A stretch of DNA of 64,000 bases from Hymenobacter tibetensis. Its GTDB lineage: Bacteria; Bacteroidota; Bacteroidia; Cytophagales; Hymenobacteraceae. The position numbers and the translations under genes were made by a program. Location of the stretch: contig NZ_CP094669.1 in the NCBI RefSeq assembly GCF_022827545.1, positions 3,066,001 to 3,130,000 on the forward strand, read 5' to 3'. Every line of letters starts with the position of its first letter. Positions within the stretch are counted from its first letter, which is position 1. Below are positions 9,941 to 18,286 of this stretch, piece after piece. Below the pieces are notes generated by a model. The model saw nothing but the letters and a program-made list of their open reading frames with translations, was not told the DNA's origin and ran no database searches.

Positions 9941-10017
9941 TGTCATTCCGACGCAGGAGGAATTTAGGTCACGCCGCTCAACAAGTGGACTTAGATTGTT
10001 CCTGCGTCGGAATGACA
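9941..10017. repeat. Short palindromic intergenic element with 17-bp terminal inverted repeats
   Basis: TGTCATTCCGACGCAGG at 9941-9957 is repeated exactly inverted at 10001-10017, enclosing 43 nt. The compact, intergenic, MITE-like form suggests a genome-wide repeat, but only one copy is in this window. Confidence 0.7.
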
Positions 10018-10069
10018 ATGATTAGTTTGAGGAATGATAGCCATTGTGAGAAAAAGGGTAATCCAAGGA

Positions 10070-10678
10070 TTAGTGCATCCGGTCGTCGCGGACAGGCAGA
10101 TTGGTTACAATTTCGCCTTCTATCTTTAGCAGTTCCTGCAGACGAGCTTCCACATCTTTCGGATCGCAGTACTCCTTAGCAAGGTCCACGTAGCTCACAA
10201 AGTGACCGGCCTCCGACACCATCAGCTCATAGTAGAATTTGCTTAGCTCGGGGTCCGGAATGTGCTTCCAAAGCAGCTTGAACCGCTCACAGCTGCGGGC
10301 TTCAATGAGAGCCGACACAAGTAGTTGATCTAGAAGCTGCCGCTCACGCGGCCCGCCTTTGCGCACATGGGCCAGCAGTTGTACCACGTACTCGTCGCGG
10401 CGGGGGCGCCCGAGCTGGTAGCCTCGCTTACGCAGTTCCAGCAGTACCCGCTCGAAATGGCTCCACTCTTCGGCCACCAAATCGGTTAGCTCGTCTACGA
10501 GCCGAGTTTTCTCGGGATAGTGGATAATCATGCTGATGCCGGTGCTAGCCGCTTTCTGTTCGCACCACGCATGGTCAACGAGAATGTCCTCGATGTTCTT
10601 GCTTGCAATGTCTACCCACCGCGGATCGGTATTGAGCTTGAGTTTGAGGATGGTTTTTTCTTGATTCTGAGATTCCAT
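10070..10678 (-). CDS. miaE: tRNA-(ms2io6A)-hydroxylase MiaE
   Basis: The 202-residue protein matches MiaE in length and motifs. It is a four-helix diiron enzyme that hydroxylates the isopentenyl side chain of ms2i6A at position 37 of tRNAs reading U-initial codons. Likely iron ligands sit in HAWCEQKAAS (near 40), EEWSHFERVL (near 70), EARSCERF (near 125) and SEAGHFVSY (near 158). MiaB, which makes its ms2i6A substrate, is encoded 9 kb away on the other strand. Upstream, toward higher coordinates, lies the porin gene in the same orientation, 87 nt away. Confidence 0.92.
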   Translation of the reverse strand: MESQNQEKTILKLKLNTDPRWVDIASKNIEDILVDHAWCEQKAASTGISMIIHYPEKTRLVDELTDLVAEEWSHFERVLLELRKRGYQLGRPRRDEYVVQLLAHVRKGGPRERQLLDQLLVSALIEARSCERFKLLWKHIPDPELSKFYYELMVSEAGHFVSYVDLAKEYCDPKDVEARLQELLKIEGEIVTNLPVRDDRMH

Positions 10679-10765
10679 AGAGGAGAGGCGTAAGAACAGC
10701 TTGGCAAAAAGGCGCTTTCGAGATTAGTAGCAAGATGCCCTTACCAAACAACCAATACAGCATAA

Positions 10766-12799
10766 TCAGTCGAAAAACTGCCAGCGAATTCCAATCTGAA
10801 ACCGCCGGGGCAGCGTGGTGTAATAAGGTGTCACAAAGAACCCGTCGCGCTGCAAACCTTGGTTCAGATAAGCCACTTTCAGGAACACAGCCACCGTACG
10901 AATATCGGCAGTTAGAAACGCATCTGCCACGGCAAAATTAGCTGCCGTGAATCCGTTCTGCACATAAAACTGCTGGGTGCTAGGGCTGTAGTCGTAGGGT
11001 TTCCAGCTAGATTGGTAGTACACCTCCGCTCCTATTTGCCCAAACAACGCATTCTTGAACACGGAGCCTTGGTAGTATATTTTGCTATTGGTAATTAGGC
11101 CAGGAATGCGAATTCCCTCCACGTCGTCTTCCCCACCAGTAGTTGCGTGCGCTTGGTTATCGAAGAACAGTTTTCCGACATTAAAACGGTGGCGCACTGA
11201 AGCAGTGAGCACACGCTGCCCTAAAGGGTCCGAGGTTTGCTCCGGCTCTCCCAATTCATTGTAATACACCAAGTTGGTGATGTTGACGATAGCACCCGAT
11301 GCTTCCAACCGATGCTGCCCTAACGTTTGGTCCAAGCGTACCGTTAGTTGCTGCACGTTTGTATTTTTAAGACCTAGCCCATCATCGTAAGTGTACTTTG
11401 CTTCGTTGAACTTTTGGCCCCAGCGGTAGTGATTACCGCTGAATTGCTGCTGAGTAAGGGTTGGGGAGTAACTGCTAATCAAAACCTCTCCCGTTAAAGG
11501 ACCTAGGCGCGCAAGTCCACGCGCCCAGTACTCTCCAAATTTGCTACCTTGATCGGGCTTAGGCAAAGCGTACTCGCCAACTGTTTCAATAGCAAATATT
11601 TTGTAGCGGAAGTTGGCTGTACCTCCCAGAAATATGTTGCTATACGGTTCTGAGTCGTTAGGAAGAGGGTTAATTGGATCCTCGATGCGACGATGCGTAG
11701 AAAGTGAAACTCCCCGATGACGAGCGTAGATGCGGTAATTCACTAGTTCATTGCGCCCCAATACGCCAACTGTGTTTTCCACCTGTCGAAGCTCGGCTTT
11801 GTCGTTGGTGCCTGCCCGGCTCAGCAGTGCCACCGGATAAAACAGCAGGTCCCTGTTGCTCGCTTGCCCCTGTGGCACTCGCCCAAAATCATCTAGAAAG
11901 CGGTTCCGCTGCCGGCGAAAGTCCACGATGTGATAGGCAGTGAGCCCGCGTCCAATCAGGCGATACGACTGCACAAACCGAATGCCGTCGCGGTGTTCGG
12001 TATTAGCGGCCTCCGTCAGACGGGAGATTTCCTCGTCGTAGCCAAAAAGCTGCTCTGGTACCGTGTCGGCTGGTTGCTGCGTAGTAGCGGCTTGGTAGTA
12101 GGCACCACCCGATTCGGCCGCTTGGTGCCGTACGTTGCTGTAGTTGAACAAGGCACGGTAGCGTTCATCCGTGCTTTGAAACCGTGCAAAAAGCAAGAAG
12201 TTGGTATGCTCTACCAGCCCGCTTCTGGATATAGCATTGTATAGCTTGTTGGAAGCAAAACGCTCATAGGCGAGCCCTACACTTGCATTCTTATTAATGC
12301 TGCGGGTGTACGAAAGCTCGAACACCTGCTCGCCGAAGCTTCCTTGAATAAAGCGAAAGAAGGTGTAGGGCGATTTGGTGTCGTAGTAAGGAATGGTGGC
12401 TGGGTCGCGGGCATACCGATCAAAGACATTGCGGCCGAGCCGGTAGCCGAGCTGCGTGTTGGTACGCCACAATAGCGGCCGGGCAGCGGTGCCCACAAGG
12501 CCTAAATCCTGATAGAAAGTGCTGTCGTGGTACCAATTACGAGACGAGGGGAAATTGGTAAGCGTCGTGTCAATGATGCGGCCTTCGGTCCGGTCGCGCA
12601 GTATGTCGTCTTCGTAGATAACGCGAGTGGTACGGGCACCGTACAGCACCTTCGTGGAATCGTCGAGGATTTGGGCCTGCACCGGCACGGCACGGCCTAG
12701 CAGCACGAATAGCAAGATGGAGAGCAATGCCCACTGGCAACGTCCAAGCCGGGCAACCAGAACCGTTGGGTGGCCGAACGGCCAGCGTTTAAAAATCAC
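10766..12799 (-). CDS. Large outer-membrane protein, putative porin
   Basis: The likely start is a GTG at 12799, 13 nt after the lpxK stop; the longest frame would overlap lpxK by about 150 nt, and a TTG at 12808 is an alternative. From the GTG the 677-residue product has a basic stretch, a hydrophobic segment (QWALLSILLFVLLGRAVPVQAQ) and a long region of alternating strands rich in aromatic residues, ending in RFQIGIRWQFFD. This resembles the Bacteroidota 'putative porin' family of 600-700 residues. It probably shares a transcript with lpxK, consistent with an envelope role. Substrate unknown. Confidence 0.8.
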   Translation of the reverse strand: MIFKRWPFGHPTVLVARLGRCQWALLSILLFVLLGRAVPVQAQILDDSTKVLYGARTTRVIYEDDILRDRTEGRIIDTTLTNFPSSRNWYHDSTFYQDLGLVGTAARPLLWRTNTQLGYRLGRNVFDRYARDPATIPYYDTKSPYTFFRFIQGSFGEQVFELSYTRSINKNASVGLAYERFASNKLYNAISRSGLVEHTNFLLFARFQSTDERYRALFNYSNVRHQAAESGGAYYQAATTQQPADTVPEQLFGYDEEISRLTEAANTEHRDGIRFVQSYRLIGRGLTAYHIVDFRRQRNRFLDDFGRVPQGQASNRDLLFYPVALLSRAGTNDKAELRQVENTVGVLGRNELVNYRIYARHRGVSLSTHRRIEDPINPLPNDSEPYSNIFLGGTANFRYKIFAIETVGEYALPKPDQGSKFGEYWARGLARLGPLTGEVLISSYSPTLTQQQFSGNHYRWGQKFNEAKYTYDDGLGLKNTNVQQLTVRLDQTLGQHRLEASGAIVNITNLVYYNELGEPEQTSDPLGQRVLTASVRHRFNVGKLFFDNQAHATTGGEDDVEGIRIPGLITNSKIYYQGSVFKNALFGQIGAEVYYQSSWKPYDYSPSTQQFYVQNGFTAANFAVADAFLTADIRTVAVFLKVAYLNQGLQRDGFFVTPYYTTLPRRFQIGIRWQFFD

Positions 12800-12812
12800 G
12801 GAGAGCAAAAAG

Positions 12813-13889
12813 TCAGACAACAGCTTGGGGCTGAATAGCGGCTGGAAGCAGCTGGCGCAGACGGTTCGCCCCATCGGCCAGAAACTCCACGGCAATTGGA
12901 ATGTAGAAAACGGGCAAACCAACCATTTCCGTATGCAAGGTGGGGTCGAGCAAGCGGGTGGCATCTTTCTGGGTGGTAAAAATACGGCAACCTGGGCCGC
13001 AATACGCCTTCACCGCTGCAATTTCCTGTGCAGTGAAAACATGGTGGTCGGCAAATACCGCATGGTGCACAATGCGGTAGCCCGCACCCACCAGATAGTC
13101 GCGCAATGGACCAGGCTGCGCAATGCCCGTAAGCAGCACGATTTCCGAAGAATACGCAGTGGCATTCGATGCTTCGGCTACCACTTCCGACAGTGGCACG
13201 GGCGCTCCATACGTGTAGACACTGAACAACACGGGTATTTCTGGCCGACTGTAGCGCCAAATCTGACGTTCTATTTCCTGCCGTTGAGTTGTCGTTAGCG
13301 CAGGGTCGCACTTCGTGACTATCACCACATCGGCGCGGGCCGCCCCCGCCCGGCTTTCCCGCAAACGTCCCGCAGGCAGCATATAGTCCGTATAGAACGG
13401 GCGCTGCTGCTCGGTTAGCAACACGCTGAAGTCGGGGCGTACCCGGCGGTGCTGGTAGGCATCATCAAGGACCACACTAGTGCTTGTAGAACACTGCCGA
13501 AGCAAGGTACGCAAGCCTGTTAGTCGGTCTTCACACACGGCTACGGGCACTACTCCTTGAAAGTGTTGGAATTGCTGCAATGGCTCGTCGCCAAGGGTAG
13601 CGGCCGTATCGGTGGGGCTGGCCAGGCGAAAGCCGCGGGTACGGCGGCCGTACCCGCGGCTCAAAATGGCAGGTTGCTGCCCTAGTCGGCGCAGTTCCTC
13701 CACCACCCACGCTACGTGCGGGGTTTTGCCGGTGCCTCCTACCCGTAAGTTGCCGACACTGATAACGGGCACCTCTCCAAACCGTACCGACTCTTTCCAC
13801 CCTTTGTTGTACAGCCAATTGCGTACGGCCATGATGCCGGCATATAGCCAAGCCAAAGGCAAGAGCAACAGAAGTAGCAGGCGGTGCAT
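12813..13889 (-). CDS. lpxK: Tetraacyldisaccharide 4'-kinase LpxK
   Basis: LpxK phosphorylates the 4' position of the lipid A disaccharide precursor at the inner membrane. The 358-residue protein has an N-terminal membrane anchor (HRLLLLLLLPLAWLYAGIM), the P-loop GNLRVGGTGKTP at residues 46-57, followed by ILSRGYGRRTRGF and VVLDDAYQHRRVRPD, all hallmarks of LpxK. The length is normal for the family. A large porin gene follows on the same strand with 13 nt spacing if it starts at the GTG. Confidence 0.95.
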   Translation of the reverse strand: MHRLLLLLLLPLAWLYAGIMAVRNWLYNKGWKESVRFGEVPVISVGNLRVGGTGKTPHVAWVVEELRRLGQQPAILSRGYGRRTRGFRLASPTDTAATLGDEPLQQFQHFQGVVPVAVCEDRLTGLRTLLRQCSTSTSVVLDDAYQHRRVRPDFSVLLTEQQRPFYTDYMLPAGRLRESRAGAARADVVIVTKCDPALTTTQRQEIERQIWRYSRPEIPVLFSVYTYGAPVPLSEVVAEASNATAYSSEIVLLTGIAQPGPLRDYLVGAGYRIVHHAVFADHHVFTAQEIAAVKAYCGPGCRIFTTQKDATRLLDPTLHTEMVGLPVFYIPIAVEFLADGANRLRQLLPAAIQPQAVV

Positions 13890-13894
13890 ACAGA

Positions 13895-13902
13895 CAAAGT
13901 TA
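13895..13902 (-). promoter_or_regulatory. Candidate -7 element (TAACTTTG) of lpxK
   Basis: TAACTTTG on the minus strand matches TAnnTTTG and ends only 5 nt before the lpxK ATG, so transcription would begin at or very near the start codon. The -33 region (GGTT) is a weak match. Confidence 0.5.
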
Positions 13903-13957
13903 GCGGACCGAACCTAACAGGAACCCGTACCTACGGATAATCAACTGAATTCACGCT

Positions 13958-14650
13958 ATGCTTTCCTTCGCCGACCGGCTGCTGCACTTCCTTGCTACTT
14001 TCCCGGCCCCGCCGCTTCTGCCCGACGAAGTAGTGGCCTTCAACCCATATCAGGATGCCACCGTGGCAAACTTGATGGCGCAGTTCGGGCAGAAGTTTTA
14101 CACCGGCCACCGCCCCCGCGTAGCGCTGTTAGGCATCAACCCTGGACGGTTTGGGGCCGGCCGGACGGGAGTTGCTTTCACCGACCCTGCCACGCTGGCT
14201 GCTGTGTGTGGCATTCCGAACGAGTTGCCGCAGCACCCCGAGCTAAGCAGCCAATTTGTATACCGTGTGGTGGCGGAGCTAGGCGGGCCAGCCGCATTCT
14301 ACCAGGATTTCTACCTAGGCTCCCTGTATCCGCTGGTGCTGTTACGCCACGGCAAAAACTACAATTACTACGATTCGAAAACGCTGACCACCGCTCTGGA
14401 GCCAGATATTCGCCGTTCCTTGCAACGGCAGGTAGAAGAATTGGGCCTAGCACGCACGGCAGCCGTATGTTTGGGCCGGCGCAACGGCCTGCTGTTCGAA
14501 AAGCTGAACCAAGAGCTAAAGCTTTTCGACACTATTCGCGTACTCGACCATCCACGCTATCTGATGCAATACAAGCGCCGCGAGCTGCCGACGCACGTCG
14601 CGCACTACGTCGACGTGTTGGCAGCTTGCCGAAATCAAGCACAAGAGTAG
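13958..14650 (+). CDS. SMUG2-type uracil-DNA glycosylase family protein
   Basis: The 230-residue protein has the uracil-DNA glycosylase fold motifs: motif 1 GINPGRFGAGRTGVAF at residues 59-74 and a second motif HPRYLMQYKR near 200. This combination is that of the SMUG2 (DUF4918) group known from Bacteroidota, which removes uracil or oxidised pyrimidines from DNA in base excision repair. It is transcribed divergently from lpxK (gap 68 nt) and followed by the Nif3-family gene 70 nt later in the same direction. Confidence 0.85.
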   Translation: MLSFADRLLHFLATFPAPPLLPDEVVAFNPYQDATVANLMAQFGQKFYTGHRPRVALLGINPGRFGAGRTGVAFTDPATLAAVCGIPNELPQHPELSSQFVYRVVAELGGPAAFYQDFYLGSLYPLVLLRHGKNYNYYDSKTLTTALEPDIRRSLQRQVEELGLARTAAVCLGRRNGLLFEKLNQELKLFDTIRVLDHPRYLMQYKRRELPTHVAHYVDVLAACRNQAQE

Positions 14651-14720
14651 AACTTGTATCACCCAAGTACCACGCAGCAGCAAATCCGTATTCCTTTCTG
14701 CCCTTCTCGTTCGTCAACCT

Positions 14721-15821
14721 ATGCCCACCGTCGCTGATCTTGCCCGAGTATTAGAAGCTGCGGCTCCCCTCGCCTACCAGGAGTCTTATGACAACGCAGG
14801 CCTGCAATGCGGCGACCCGCACATGGAAGTGCGAGGTGTCCTTATCACGCTCGACTGCACGCCAGCTGTCGTAGAAGAAGCCTTGAACCGGGGCTGCAAC
14901 GTAATAGTAGCGCACCATCCCCTGATTTTTCGTCCCTTAAAGCGTATTACGGGGGCCAATGAAGTGGAGCAGACACTGCTCAAGGCTATTAAAAACGATA
15001 TAGCCCTGTACGCCGCTCACACCAACCTCGACAACGTGTATCACGGCGTGAACCGTAAGCTGGCCGACAAGCTTGGCCTCATCAACCTCCGCATCCTCGA
15101 CCCTAAGCCCGGCTTATTAGCCAAGCTCGTTACGTATGTGCCACCTACACACACCGAAGCCGTACTGGCCGCCTTGTACGCTGCCGGAGCAGGCCAGATT
15201 GGCGACTACTCCGCGTGCAGCTTTCAGATGGAAGGCACCGGTACTTTTACGCCGGGTATCGGTACTCATCCGTTTCAAGGAGCAGTTGGCCAACCCGAAA
15301 CGACAGCGGAGGTACGCATAGAAGTCTTACTGCCCCTGCATATCCAAAATGCCGCATTGCGGGCCCTACGTCAGGCACATCCGTATGAAGAAGTGGCCTA
15401 TGAAATCATCAAGCTGGAAAACATCCACCAGGAAGTAGGCTCGGGCATGGTGGGTGAATTGCCGGAAGCCGTAAGCCCAGCGGCGTTTCGGGCGCAGTTG
15501 AAGGAGGCGCTCTTAGTGCCCGTCGTTAAGCACACTGCGTTCGAGAAACCCATCAAGAAAGTGGCCGTGTGCGGTGGTGCGGGTAGCTTTCTGATTAACC
15601 GGGCCCGCGCTGCCGGGGCCGACGCCTACGTAACCGGCGACTTGAAGTACCACGAGTACTTTCAGGCGGAAGGGCAGCTGATGCTCTGTGATGTAGGGCA
15701 TTTTGAAAGCGAACAATTTACCGGCGAACTATTCCAGAATTTGCTTGCGTCAACCTTTGGTGGTACTTTTGCGCTCTTGATTGCAAAGACCCATACCAAC
15801 CCCGTCTACTATGACTTCTAA
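14721..15821 (+). CDS. Nif3-like dinuclear metal centre protein
   Basis: The 366-residue protein shows the Nif3/YbgI/DUF34 motifs for a dinuclear metal site: AHHPLIFRPL near residue 73, AHTNLDN near 98 and GDLKYHEY plus DVGHFESEQ near the C-terminus. The central insert of about 100 residues gives the long, hexamer-forming version found in Bacteroidota and Firmicutes. The biochemical role of the family remains unsettled (GTP cyclohydrolase-I-like claims exist). The stop overlaps the start of the zinc-ribbon gene by 11 nt, so the two are co-translated, as in many Bacteroidota. Confidence 0.92.
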   Translation: MPTVADLARVLEAAAPLAYQESYDNAGLQCGDPHMEVRGVLITLDCTPAVVEEALNRGCNVIVAHHPLIFRPLKRITGANEVEQTLLKAIKNDIALYAAHTNLDNVYHGVNRKLADKLGLINLRILDPKPGLLAKLVTYVPPTHTEAVLAALYAAGAGQIGDYSACSFQMEGTGTFTPGIGTHPFQGAVGQPETTAEVRIEVLLPLHIQNAALRALRQAHPYEEVAYEIIKLENIHQEVGSGMVGELPEAVSPAAFRAQLKEALLVPVVKHTAFEKPIKKVAVCGGAGSFLINRARAAGADAYVTGDLKYHEYFQAEGQLMLCDVGHFESEQFTGELFQNLLASTFGGTFALLIAKTHTNPVYYDF

Positions 15822-16572
15822 AACCGTCGCTACTGCCCCGGCCGATGTTCCCGTTGCCAGCAAGCTGGAAGCTCTGCTCAACCTGCAACGCATTGACTCG
15901 CAGCTCGACGAAATCCGGCGCGTGCGGGGCGATTTGCCCGAAGAAGTGCGTGATCTGGAAGACGAAATTGCCGGCTATGAGGTGCGCGTAAGCAAATTCG
16001 ATGAGGAAATTTCCGGCCTCAACGACCAGATAAAGCAGCGCAAGCAAAACGCCAAAGACGCCGAAGGCCTCATCAAGCGCTACGAAGACCAGCAGCAAAA
16101 CGTCCGCAACAACCGCGAGTACGAGGCTATTGCCAAAGAAATCGAGCTGCAAAAGCTGGAAATTCAGATTTCCGAAAAGAAAATCAAAGAAGCTCAATAC
16201 CAAATTGAGTTGAAAAACTCCGACATCGCTGGCACCAAGCAGCGGCTGGAAGAGCGGAAGAAAGACCTTGCCAACAAACGGAGCGAGTTGGAAGTGATTG
16301 TGGGAGAAAGTGAGGCCGACGAGAAGAAACTCATGGACGAGCGGGGCCAAGCCACGCAACCCGTGGAAGACCGTCTGCTGACTGCTTATACTCGTATCCG
16401 CGGCAACGTGCGCAACGGCCTAGCCGTGGTAACGGTAAAGCGTGATGCCTGCGGTGGCTGCTTCAACACAGTGCCCCCACAGCGCCAGGCCGACATTATT
16501 TCGCACAAAAAAATCATCGTGTGCGAACACTGCGGCCGGGTACTGGCTGATGTAGAAGCCCGCATTTCCTAA
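15811..16572 (+). CDS. Coiled-coil zinc-ribbon protein (CT398/CdsZ-like)
   Basis: The ATG at 15811 lies inside the end of the Nif3 gene. The 253-residue product has a long antiparallel coiled coil (about residues 15-185, rich in Glu, Lys, Gln) and a C-terminal four-cysteine zinc ribbon (CGGCFN near 213 and CEHCGR near 240). This is the widespread CT398/C4-zinc-ribbon family, found next to nif3 in many genomes. The chlamydial member has been linked to type III secretion and RpoN, but a general function is not established. A terminator follows. Confidence 0.9.
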   Translation: MTSKTVATAPADVPVASKLEALLNLQRIDSQLDEIRRVRGDLPEEVRDLEDEIAGYEVRVSKFDEEISGLNDQIKQRKQNAKDAEGLIKRYEDQQQNVRNNREYEAIAKEIELQKLEIQISEKKIKEAQYQIELKNSDIAGTKQRLEERKKDLANKRSELEVIVGESEADEKKLMDERGQATQPVEDRLLTAYTRIRGNVRNGLAVVTVKRDACGGCFNTVPPQRQADIISHKKIIVCEHCGRVLADVEARIS

Positions 16573-16598
16573 TCCTTCGGTTGGAATTATTGATCTTG

Positions 16599-16626
16599 AA
16601 AAGAACGGCCCTCGTGCCGTTCTTTT
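16599..16626 (+). terminator. Rho-independent terminator after the nif3 operon
   Basis: AAAAGAACGGC pairs with GCCGTTCTTTT around a 6-nt loop, continuing into a T run, 27 nt after the zinc-ribbon stop. It ends just before the next start codon at 16634. Confidence 0.85.
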
Positions 16627-16633
16627 TTTGCTT

Positions 16634-18172
16634 ATGAAATGTCCTCCAGCGGGTAGCCAAATGCTTTGTGCCAAGACGCTGTGCCTGAGTATCCTGTTGG
16701 CCTTCAGCTCCGCGTTTTTTTGCGAAGTAGTGGGCGCTCCTGCATGGCATAGGCATCAGTCTGAAGCTAGTGGCGTGGCTACTCTCACCGCGCGGCAGGC
16801 GCGCGCATACGCGGAGGTGCTGAAGATGCGCCCAGAGGCGGCCCGTACCCTACTGAAAGGCACTCCAACAGAATCTGCGGGCACCCTGCTAGTTCATGAT
16901 TGTCTGGATATTACCGAGTTGATGATTAGCCAAGATGCCCGGCGCTACCAGGCTATCATCAACGCCCAAGATAAACGGTTGGAGACACTAGAAAAGGCGG
17001 AAGGCAATGGGTCCCTATACCAGTATACGCGTGCCGAAATCCGCCTGCACCAAGCGGCGGCGCAAGTAGCTTTTGGGCACGAGATACAGGGGGCGTGGAA
17101 CATGCGGCAAGCCTATCAGGAGATGCAAGGCACGGTAAAGCGCTATCCAGCCTACTTGCCAGCCCGCAAAACGTTGGGCATGATGCAATTCTTTATCGGC
17201 TCGCTACCGGAAGGCTACCGCTGGTTTTTGAAGCTGCTGGGGCTTTCTGGCAGCATACCAGCGGGACTAGCCAACTTGCGGGCGGCGGCCCATAATCCCA
17301 ACGATTTCCAAACAGAAGCACAAATCATGTTGGCGCTGGTAGAGGAAACCTACTACAAGAAGCCCACCGAAGCCTTGCAACTCGTTGGCCGCCTAGCCCA
17401 ACAACAACCCGACAATCTACTGTTTGCTTACCTGTTGATTAGTCTTAACAAGAAACAGCATCGTACCGAAGCGGCGTTGACTGCCTATCGTGCCCGCCCG
17501 ATTGGTGCTGGCTATGTGCCGCTGCCCTACCTCCGACACATGGCGGCCGACTTGCTGCTCTACCAAGGACAGTACAGTGCCTCACGCCGCGAAAACGAGC
17601 TTTTTCTGAAAGAATTTCGAGGGGCTCACTACCGTAAAGACGCGTACTTCAAGCTTTACCTCGCGGCATGGTTCTCCCACGATGCCGTTGCGGCCGAGCA
17701 ATTTCGCCGGCAGATCGACACGGGAGGACGCACCGTGGTAGAGGAAGACACCTATGCGCAGCGTTTCTTCGACGACCAACAACCGCTCAACCGCCACCTT
17801 ACCCGCGCCCGGCTGCAGATTGATGGCGGCTACTACCGCGAGGCCCTAACCACGCTCGACGACTTTCAAGCCACCAACGCCACCTCTCTGCGCGACCGGT
17901 TAGAAGAACCGTACCGTCGGGCCCGCGCCTGGCAGGGCCTAGGCCAACTGGACTCGGCCCGCTTGCTTTTTGCTCGTACCATTGCGCTAGCGGGCACGGC
18001 ACCTTACTACTTCGCTCCACAGTCGGCTTTGCAATTAGGGTATCTGTATCAGGCAGAAGGGCAGCGCACCACGGCTAAACTGTATTTCGAGAAGGCCTTG
18101 AGTTATCCTAAGCACGAGTACAAGAACAGCACCGACACCAAAGCCAAATTAGCCTTGGCAGAACTGAAGTAG
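16634..18172 (+). CDS. Secreted TPR-rich protein, function unknown
   Basis: From ATG 16634 the protein has 512 residues, with an N-terminal hydrophobic signal (LCLSILLAFSSAFFCEVVGA). Repeated helical pairs with the TPR pattern are visible, most clearly at the C-terminus (RARAWQGLGQLDSARLLFA; LQLGYLYQAEGQRTTAKLYF). A central segment MQFFIGSLPEGYRWFLKLLG resembles TPR39/Iml2-type proteins, a weak similarity from memory. Such proteins usually act as scaffolds; no partner is evident. The start sits 8 nt beyond a terminator, so its promoter must overlap that terminator or transcription reads through. Confidence 0.8.
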   Translation: MKCPPAGSQMLCAKTLCLSILLAFSSAFFCEVVGAPAWHRHQSEASGVATLTARQARAYAEVLKMRPEAARTLLKGTPTESAGTLLVHDCLDITELMISQDARRYQAIINAQDKRLETLEKAEGNGSLYQYTRAEIRLHQAAAQVAFGHEIQGAWNMRQAYQEMQGTVKRYPAYLPARKTLGMMQFFIGSLPEGYRWFLKLLGLSGSIPAGLANLRAAAHNPNDFQTEAQIMLALVEETYYKKPTEALQLVGRLAQQQPDNLLFAYLLISLNKKQHRTEAALTAYRARPIGAGYVPLPYLRHMAADLLLYQGQYSASRRENELFLKEFRGAHYRKDAYFKLYLAAWFSHDAVAAEQFRRQIDTGGRTVVEEDTYAQRFFDDQQPLNRHLTRARLQIDGGYYREALTTLDDFQATNATSLRDRLEEPYRRARAWQGLGQLDSARLLFARTIALAGTAPYYFAPQSALQLGYLYQAEGQRTTAKLYFEKALSYPKHEYKNSTDTKAKLALAELK

Positions 18173-18274
18173 ATACCCTGCCAGCCTCTCAGCCATAGTG
18201 CGTTCCAAACCTGTTGCCTGACAACTACCGTCTACTCCCTAGCCACACCCCTTACAGTCGCCGTTGGCGCCTCG

Positions 18275-18282
18275 TATCTTCG
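18275..18282 (+). promoter_or_regulatory. Candidate -7 element (TATCTTCG) of pabB
   Basis: TATCTTCG differs by one base from TAnnTTTG and ends 4 nt before the GTG start of pabB, the same spacing as at rsmE. No convincing -33 element. Confidence 0.35.
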
Positions 18283-18286
18283 CTTC

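Noticed and set aside
12627..13298. 223-codon plus-strand frame across lpxK and the porin start
   Set aside because: It is antisense to lpxK and the porin signal region and has no recognisable motif.
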